NCBI GenBank assembly: GCA_911728435.2
Contig: OU452204.1
Span: 5,208,001-5,272,000 of the forward strand
From: Apoderus coryli
Taxonomy: Eukaryota > Arthropoda > Insecta > Coleoptera > Attelabidae
Direction of reading: 5' to 3'
Length of the DNA: 64,000 nucleotides
The notes beneath the pieces were generated by a model. It did no database searches. It worked only from the letters and a program-made list of their open reading frames with translations, and had not been told where the DNA came from. The translations under genes and the position numbers were made by a program. This document shows positions 58,483 through 64,000 of the stretch, piece after piece. Each line of letters starts with the position of its first letter. Position 1 is the first letter of the stretch.

Positions 58483-59582
58483 CAGTATTCTGTCTTTCAC
58501 CATTTCACGTTTGCAAGCCGTCCTGCGCATATCGTCGCGCATGCCGCCATTATGGGTTACAACGTCAAAATAATCGCATTGACGTAGATAGATACAGTTC
58601 ACTACTGTGTTCAATATATAGTTCATTGTCGGCGTGTACGAGATAAATAAATATTGTGTTTAAATCTAAATCTGTGTTTTGTGTTTTTGGTATAGTGTTC
58701 GTGAGAATTAAAAGGATTTTATTTTTATTAACGTGTCTTGGGATTCATACAATGAATAATCACGGAGGACATGTGTGTGTTGCAAAATGTTGTCCCAATA
58801 AGCGGTACACTTGCTCTAAACATTTTTTTCGCTTCCCCAAAGATCCTATTAGGTGAGTAATAAGTAAAAATTAAGATAAATACTAGATAATTTTACGTTT
58901 ATAACAACTATTTGTATAACCGTAAAATTTATATTACGAAATGACAGTATCTAATATGTTTTTAAACTAAATACAAGTGAAACATAAAAACAAGTTGTCG
59001 CGTGGCTAGTTGTTATTTTATTGACGATATCATTATAAAGTTTCAAGAAGTTTTTGCCAAAATTTGCCTTTAAAGTTGCTGTTGTTGTAATTTGTGAATT
59101 AAACTACCCGTTTAACTCACTACAACGATATTCATAATAAACCACGAAAATTGAAATAAACGCGATTTATTAATAAAGAAAAATAACAAACTAAATACAA
59201 AACTGAAACGATTTTAACTGACCAATATAATATAGAAATTGAAAACTAATCAAAAATCTGACAATCTTAATTCTTTTTTGACAATAACAACTTTTTCCAA
59301 TAGTTATTATTATTGTTATTAAAAATCACCCAATCATGTCACCATTTAACTGATAACACCACTCAAGGTTGTTTTCAATCACTATGACACACCACAAATA
59401 TTTCTGAAATTGACAGCGATATTATTATGTACTTAAATATTTTTACAAAAATAAAAATACAGTACTGTGGTTAGAAACCAAAAACTATAATTATTCTTAG
59501 TCAGGACCTGTTTTGTAACCCAAAATGGCGGCATCTTACGTCACACTTTTTTTCAAAGTGCGAACGTGGAGACGGAATGCTG
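58483..59582 (+). mobile_element. Candidate P-like element carrying only a THAP exon
   Basis: CAGTATTCTGTCT (58483) and the reverse complement of CAGCATTCCGTCT (59582) form degenerate ends. Inside them a 20-base inverted repeat with one mismatch (ATGCCGCCATTATGGGTTAC at 58541-58560 against 59515-59534) sits about 50 bases from each end. Terminal plus subterminal inverted repeats are the layout of P elements. No clear 8-base target duplication was found. The interior holds only a THAP first exon, so it is non-autonomous. Confidence 0.45.
58752..58852 (+). CDS. THAP-domain first exon
   Basis: Reads MNNHGGHVCVAKCCPNKRYT, CSKHFFRFPKDPI and ends at an excellent donor (TTAG|GTGAGT). The early Cys pair and the FRFPKDP motif at an exon end match the beginning of a THAP zinc finger; the P-like pseudogene at 19961 has the same ...FHRFPKDP join, there split by an intron. 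No second exon with the W and the C-xx-H half of the finger is visible downstream inside the window. THAP fingers bind DNA, and in P elements they recognise the element ends. It is probably the residue of a P-like transposase gene, but it could be a host THAP gene exon with distant exons. Confidence 0.5.
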
Positions 59583-60880
59583 TACTTATTAATGCTGTGT
59601 TCGTACTGCAAACAAATCTGCTGCTGTAAAAAATAACAGTTGAACATAGCACTACAGATATATATATATACTACATGCATGCTACTGCTAGAGCGAGCAA
59701 AAGTACACATTTTAAGACCGAAATAGTATTCCCGTTACCCAAAGCAAGATTTTATATTGTCCACCAAAAACATATTATGTCCGCCTTAATATTATAAACT
59801 ACGCCGCATCTCAAATTTTTACTATCTATTTCTGTTTTGTTATCGTTTGTAATGTTTTAACGACACAGTTTTAAAATCTACGGAAAAACAAACACATTTT
59901 GATGTGGGATAAATAATTGCTGGCCGTGGTTGAAATGAAATGCTTTTATTTCTAGTTCAGTACACACAAACTTTAAGTGCAAAATCTACGGGTATTTGGA
60001 GCGATAACTGTCTACTGCAGAACTGCTATTTACAAAAGATATTGTGTGTTTTTTACCTCCTCGCATTGGACACCCATAACACTAAAATAAGTAAAAAATT
60101 CGTTCCCTGTGGCCACACACTCCTGGGGATGAACAGTGTAGAGTGTCTGAGAAATGTAAAAATTTTCAAATTATAACCCCATGAAATGTGTAGGTACTTG
60201 TAATAATTCTAAAGATAGTTCATGTATAATGTGATATACGCATTTCTTGCCGATTTAGAAATATTTGAAATTTTATGTCAAAAATGTCGTTTGCAGATTA
60301 AAGAATAATTACCATTTTTTTATACTTATATGGAAGCATTAATAATTAAATTTGTTGGGATATCCTAGTAGTTATAGACTTACTTTATTGTATTGTAATA
60401 GAAAAATGTAAATTTGTCAATATTTTAAAAACTATACATTTTGGGAATAGACATCCTTTTATAAACTTGCCCTTATTTTTTATGCAAAAAAATTGGGGCT
60501 TGCCTTTTAAAAAAATTGAATTTTGACTCTTTTTTTAATTTGATTTTAAACCCTTTTTTTCAAATACCCTGTATTAATATCTATTTATTCCAAAAATATA
60601 CATAGGCACCTACCGTAAGTTTATGACTACTAGTATATCCTAACAAATTAATATATATATATGATAAATAAATATAATAAAAAATTGTAATTATTTTTCA
60701 ATCTGTAAACGTCAGTTTTGACAAAAAATTTAAAATTTTTAAAATTTTTCGGCGGCTGGACAGAGTTATAACGTATTAACTATCTTTAGAATTGTTACAA
60801 GTAGAAACCAAAAAAAATATTATTTATATAGGACCGTATTTAAAATAAGGAAGTTGACACCCACTTCCGGTATATAAACC
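59583..60880. other. Mostly non-coding
   Basis: No confident gene. At about 60030-60176 the plus strand is open and reads KKFVPCGHTLLGMNS followed by VECLRN. This faintly recalls a RING-finger C-G-H core but lacks the spacing to be sure. AT-rich elsewhere. Confidence 0.3.
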
Positions 60881-62314
60881 TTTCCCGATGTTTGGAAGAT
60901 AGCTCGTATATGTCTGGTGCACAAGGCCAATGATGTCAACGAAATAGTGAACTATCGTCCGATATCCATTTTGTCTAGCTTCTCGAAGGTCTTTGAAATA
61001 GCCATACATGACAAATTATTTAGTCAAATAAAAAATTTAATAATAGTTCAACAACATGGCTCAACCGTCACTAACTTATCCGAGTTCCTGCAGTATGTTT
61101 ATCCCACTATGAGCAGAGGTGAACAGGTTGATGCTATCTACACAGACTTCTCGAAGGCTTATGACAGGTTGGACCATGGTATTATATTGATTAAAATGAA
61201 GGCACGAGGATTCAGTGTTGCCCTTGTTGGATTCTTCGAGTCTTATCTTACGGGACGTACCTTGTTTGTTGAGTAAAATGGCTTTAAATCTAGGGATTTT
61301 ATAGCTACAAGTGGTGCACCGCAGGGGAGCAACTTGTCTCCACTTATATTTTCGATATACGTCAACGATATCACTGCGAATGTATTTAGTTCCTGTCTCC
61401 TGTTTGCTGATGATCTGAAGCTGTTCAGGATAATACGAAATCCCTTAGATTGTGAGCTGCTTCAGACGGTCTTGGTGGCGCTGGAGCGTTGGTGTGCAGA
61501 TAACAGGCTTCCACTTAACACAAAAAAATGCAAATGTATGTCGTTCATCAGGAGGGCTGATGTCGTCCGGTATGAGTACAGCATTGGCGACGACATTCTT
61601 CAGAGATGCAAGGAAGTTAGGGATCTGGGTGTCCTTGTTGGCAATGAACTGTCATTCAATCCTCACATTCATAGTATTTGCCAAGAGGCGACTAGAGCAC
61701 TTGGGTTTATTATAAGGTCAACAAGGGAATTTCAGAATATAGACCCTCTTATAGCCCTTTACGTTAACGTTAGGTTGGTGCGGTCAAAGTTGGAATACGC
61801 GTCTGTCGTGTGGTCACCGATTTACCAGGTATATATCAATAAACTTGAGCAGGTTTAGCGTAAGTTTTTAAAGTACATTTTGTACTAGATTGATATACGA
61901 TATCCAGACAGGGGGGTTGATGAAAACGAACTCTTAAACCGTTTTGGTTTCCAATCGGTGCAGTGTCGAAGAGTGTCTGCGTCTCAAATATATCTTTTTA
62001 ACTCCATGCTGGATTGCCCATACCTCTTACAGGAAGTGAACCTCATCGTACCACTGGCATATACAAGGAATATGCACTTTTTTAGAGTTCCCCAACCTCA
62101 TACGAATTATGAGACGAGGGCTCATACCAATTTTTTTAGTAATAATTTAGTGGCATTTAAACATAGTTTCCAGGCTCATTTAGTTAATTTAAGAATTTGA
62201 TATTAAGTTTTTATTATAGTTTTAGTGTAGATTAAGTTTAATTGTTTATATTATGGAATCTGTATTGTAATTGGGTGTAACCTGTTAGACAATAAATAAA
62301 TAAATAAATAAATA
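60881..62314 (+). pseudogene. 5'-truncated Jockey/CR1-like LINE with (AATA)n tail
   Basis: Begins FPDVWKIARICLVHKANDVN, then NYRPISILSSFSKVFE, an IYTDFSKAYDRLDH block with an early catalytic Asp, APQGSNLSPLIFSIYVND, LLFADDLKLF (the FADD box), RDLGVLVGNELSFN, RSKLEYASVVWSP, and a C-terminal RNMHFFRVPQPHTNYETR ending at 62200. In-frame stops occur near 61274, 61856 and 61886. The insertion ends in AATAAATAAATAAATA. Except for the stops the sequence stays in frame, so it is a relatively young copy and the best view of this LINE family here; the copy at 25137 is more decayed. Confidence 0.8.
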
Positions 62315-62869
62315 TCCGGAAGTACTAGAATTTTGAAAACATTTTAGCCGAATTGACGTCTTCGATTTTCAGATTGTTCCACAGTGTAGATTCTCAATAA
62401 TCCATCGAAAGTCTTCCCAGTGCGACACTCGGTATATTTGAAGATAAAAGGAGTTTTTGAACTTTTTTATTTGTCAGATTCGGAGTAGTGGTGGAAAAAG
62501 TTTAGTCTTGTACTACTCCTGCATAACACAGCTATTATTCACTCCGATGAATAATAGCCCTCACTGTGACCTAAATAGCTATGTTAATTTTATAATTTTT
62601 CTTAATATAACAAACATTTATTCTAGAAAATGCTTAATATCCATTCAAATATTAAAAAGATATAATATGCATTAATTTTGCACTCCAAATATAAAGCGGA
62701 GGTGTGAGCTTACTATTCAAGATATTTTATTGCTTTTAGTTTTTGTTTGGTTAATATTAGGATGATTTCACGTTCTTTGTAAACGAAGCCATGAAAAGCA
62801 TTGTAGTTTTGAATAAAATCAGAAATAACAATAAATTTTAATAAATATCTCCAACAAATTACATTTGTC
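62315..62869. other. Non-coding, no gene seen
   Basis: AT-rich sequence without recognisable features. Confidence 0.4.
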
Positions 62870-63060
62870 ACCATACATGTTTCGCAGCTCCGGGCGGCAT
62901 CATTAGTGGTTATAAGAGATTCTTACGAAAAGCTATGTTATTTAACTTAGTACATATTATTTTTGGGAAATCCATTTATCAACTCACAAATGGATTTCCC
63001 AAAAATAATGTGTACTAAGTTAAATACCCTCCACTTCGATATGGACTACTTCTTTCGAAT
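62870..63060 (-). repeat. GAAACATGT repeat, reverse copy, with hairpin
   Basis: The reverse complement of CCACTAATGATG...GCGAAACATGTATGG lies at 62870-62910. It is followed by a hairpin whose arms, 62940-62977 and 62988-63025, match except for one or two bases (AAATCCATTT paired with AAATGGATTT). TGGACTACTTCTTT at about 63041 is the family tail, although in plus orientation. Confidence 0.55.
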
Positions 63061-63221
63061 AAAAAATCAGAAATGTTGAAAATAAAATAAAAACAATATA
63101 TTACGTACAAAGCTTTAAAAAGTTTTTATTATTTTTTTAGGTCATCCAAAAATCTGTTCATGATATGTTTCATTTACAAATAATATAAACAACACGCTGA
63201 ATGGATTTTCCTTTACGTCTA

Positions 63222-63441
63222 TCAGTTGTCCAAATAAATGCAAGCACCGCCCTTAGGTGAAGTGGAAAATAAAATGGCATCGAACCCATTTTCAACACCG
63301 AGCGGTTTGTAAAAATGTTCTTTCAAATAATCCATGTATTTGTCAACGTTTTCCCGTTCGATAAGTGATACAGTGCATCCACCCCATCCAGCTCCAGTAA
63401 GTCGGGTTCCCAATGTGAACTCTTTTGACATTTCGACTAAC
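63222..63441 (-). CDS. Last exon of galactokinase-type sugar kinase (GALK2-like)
   Basis: Encodes the C-terminal 72 residues of a GHMP-superfamily kinase, which phosphorylates galactose or N-acetylgalactosamine at C1 in the cytosol for entry into sugar-nucleotide metabolism. The exon follows a TTTTATTATTAG acceptor at 63442-63443 and starts in phase 1. It reads LVEMSKEFTLGTRLTGAGWG, GCTVSLIERENVDKYMDYLK, then a linker and SPKGGACIYLDN with stop TGA at 63222-63224. TRLTGAGWGGC is the conserved third GHMP motif of galactokinases, and the short GGA-IYL ending is typical. I favour GALK2 over GALK1 from the CTVSL and the ending, with moderate certainty. Upstream exons lie beyond 64000. TTTATT near 63125 is a possible poly(A) signal on the minus strand. 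Confidence 0.85.
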
Positions 63442-64000
63442 CTAATAATAAAACAAACAAACATTTTTGAGTGCTATAAAAGTATAACATAAGATTTATT
63501 ACATTTATATACCAAATCTACAAAAACAGACACAATGTTGCAATGTTCGATTTGAGCTTTAAAGATGGACCAAATCATATAATCGAATTGGGCCCAAACT
63601 AAACAAAATCTATGTTAAAATACCGGTACAATGAAAAAATTGTAAATTGCTCGATTGGTTTAGGAATTTCAGATACATTTTTCATAGAGCTCGCACAATT
63701 CTTATCCAATGACTTTACTTAATTTTACGATTTATTACTTTGGTTATTACAGAATTTGTGCTTCTAATAAATAATATAGATACTTTATTTTAAATAAATA
63801 GTACATTTGTATAGTGTAGTGAAGATCGGCATTTCAGATCTATAATATTTATAATAACCTACCGCATAACCTAAAACATTTGAATATTGGTTCGTTCAAA
63901 AAAAAATTTAATGAACGCTTGTTGAATCCACTTTAGCCGATTTACTCTAAATGTAGTTTTTTAGTTTTATGTTAATCGTTATAAACATGGGTATTTGATA
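63442..64000 (-). other. Intron of the galactokinase-type gene
   Basis: No second kinase exon is visible up to the window edge, so this is probably intronic. It holds a LINE fragment at 63829-63936. Confidence 0.5.
63829..63936 (+). pseudogene. LINE C-terminal scrap in the kinase intron
   Basis: Reads IYNIYNNLPHNLKHLNIGSF, KKKFNERLLNPL and a stop. The YNNLP...SFKKKF pattern is that of the last 40 residues of insect non-LTR ORF2 proteins. Too short to place in a family; it could also be chance. Confidence 0.45.

Noticed and set aside
58375..58626. 83-codon minus-strand frame
   Set aside because: It overlaps the putative inverted end of the THAP element and shows no recognisable motif.
60030..60176. 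RING-finger gene fragment (FVPCGHTLLG)
   Set aside because: Only one Cys-Gly-His cluster is visible and the rest of the zinc ligands are absent, so the similarity is too weak to call.

Overview
The window looks like an AT-rich insect nuclear chromosome. The evidence is the mix of Tc1/mariner, P-element-like, Crypton-like and non-LTR elements, short introns with GT-AG borders, tRNA-derived SINE-like repeats, and one recognisable metazoan host exon. I cannot fix the insect order from sequence alone. There are no bacterial-type operons, no rRNA genes and no CRISPR arrays. The only host gene I can name is at the right edge: the last exon of a GALK2/galactokinase-type sugar kinase on the minus strand (63222-63441).

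Layout. From 1 to about 11.6 kb the sequence is mostly non-coding, with a SINE-like tRNA-derived repeat (about 4.5 kb), a retroposed repeat (5.2-5.9 kb) and a hairpin MITE (9.9 kb). From 11.6 to 16.4 kb there is a Crypton-like tyrosine recombinase pseudogene, a solo LTR, a LINE tail and a transposase scrap. At 19.9-20.9 kb lies an internally deleted P-element-like gene. At 22.8-29.2 kb there is a deep nest: a DD41D-type element with about 330 bp inverted ends sits in a SINE array and was later invaded by a solo LTR, a LINE and a canonical mariner. At 31.7-33.0 kb there is a foldback palindrome with about 590 bp arms. At 33.1-33.6 kb are coding scraps of unrecognised families. At 34.0-36.1 kb is an apparently intact DD41D transposon with 364 bp near-identical terminal inverted repeats, followed by a LINE fragment; both lie between the arms of an older inverted repeat. 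From 38 to 47 kb there is little beyond hairpins and AACGTT-rich patches. At 47.8-49.7 kb is a decayed relative of the DD41D element.

The most unusual locus is 50.4-55.8 kb. It holds a three-exon pseudogene of a transposase-like insect family I cannot name, whose two introns are inverted copies of each other, apparently along their whole length. The middle exon is therefore bracketed by roughly 1.5 kb inverted arms. From 56 to 62.3 kb there are LINE pieces, another transposase pseudogene, a 1.1 kb THAP-exon element and a 5'-truncated LINE.

How the parts work together: almost all coding potential here belongs to mobile DNA, most of it dead. Only the transposase at 34591-35664 is open end to end with all three catalytic acidic residues, so it is the one candidate able to mobilise non-autonomous relatives with TACAGGG-type ends. 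The coding calls rest on conceptual translation by eye. Family names come from motif recognition; no database search was run.
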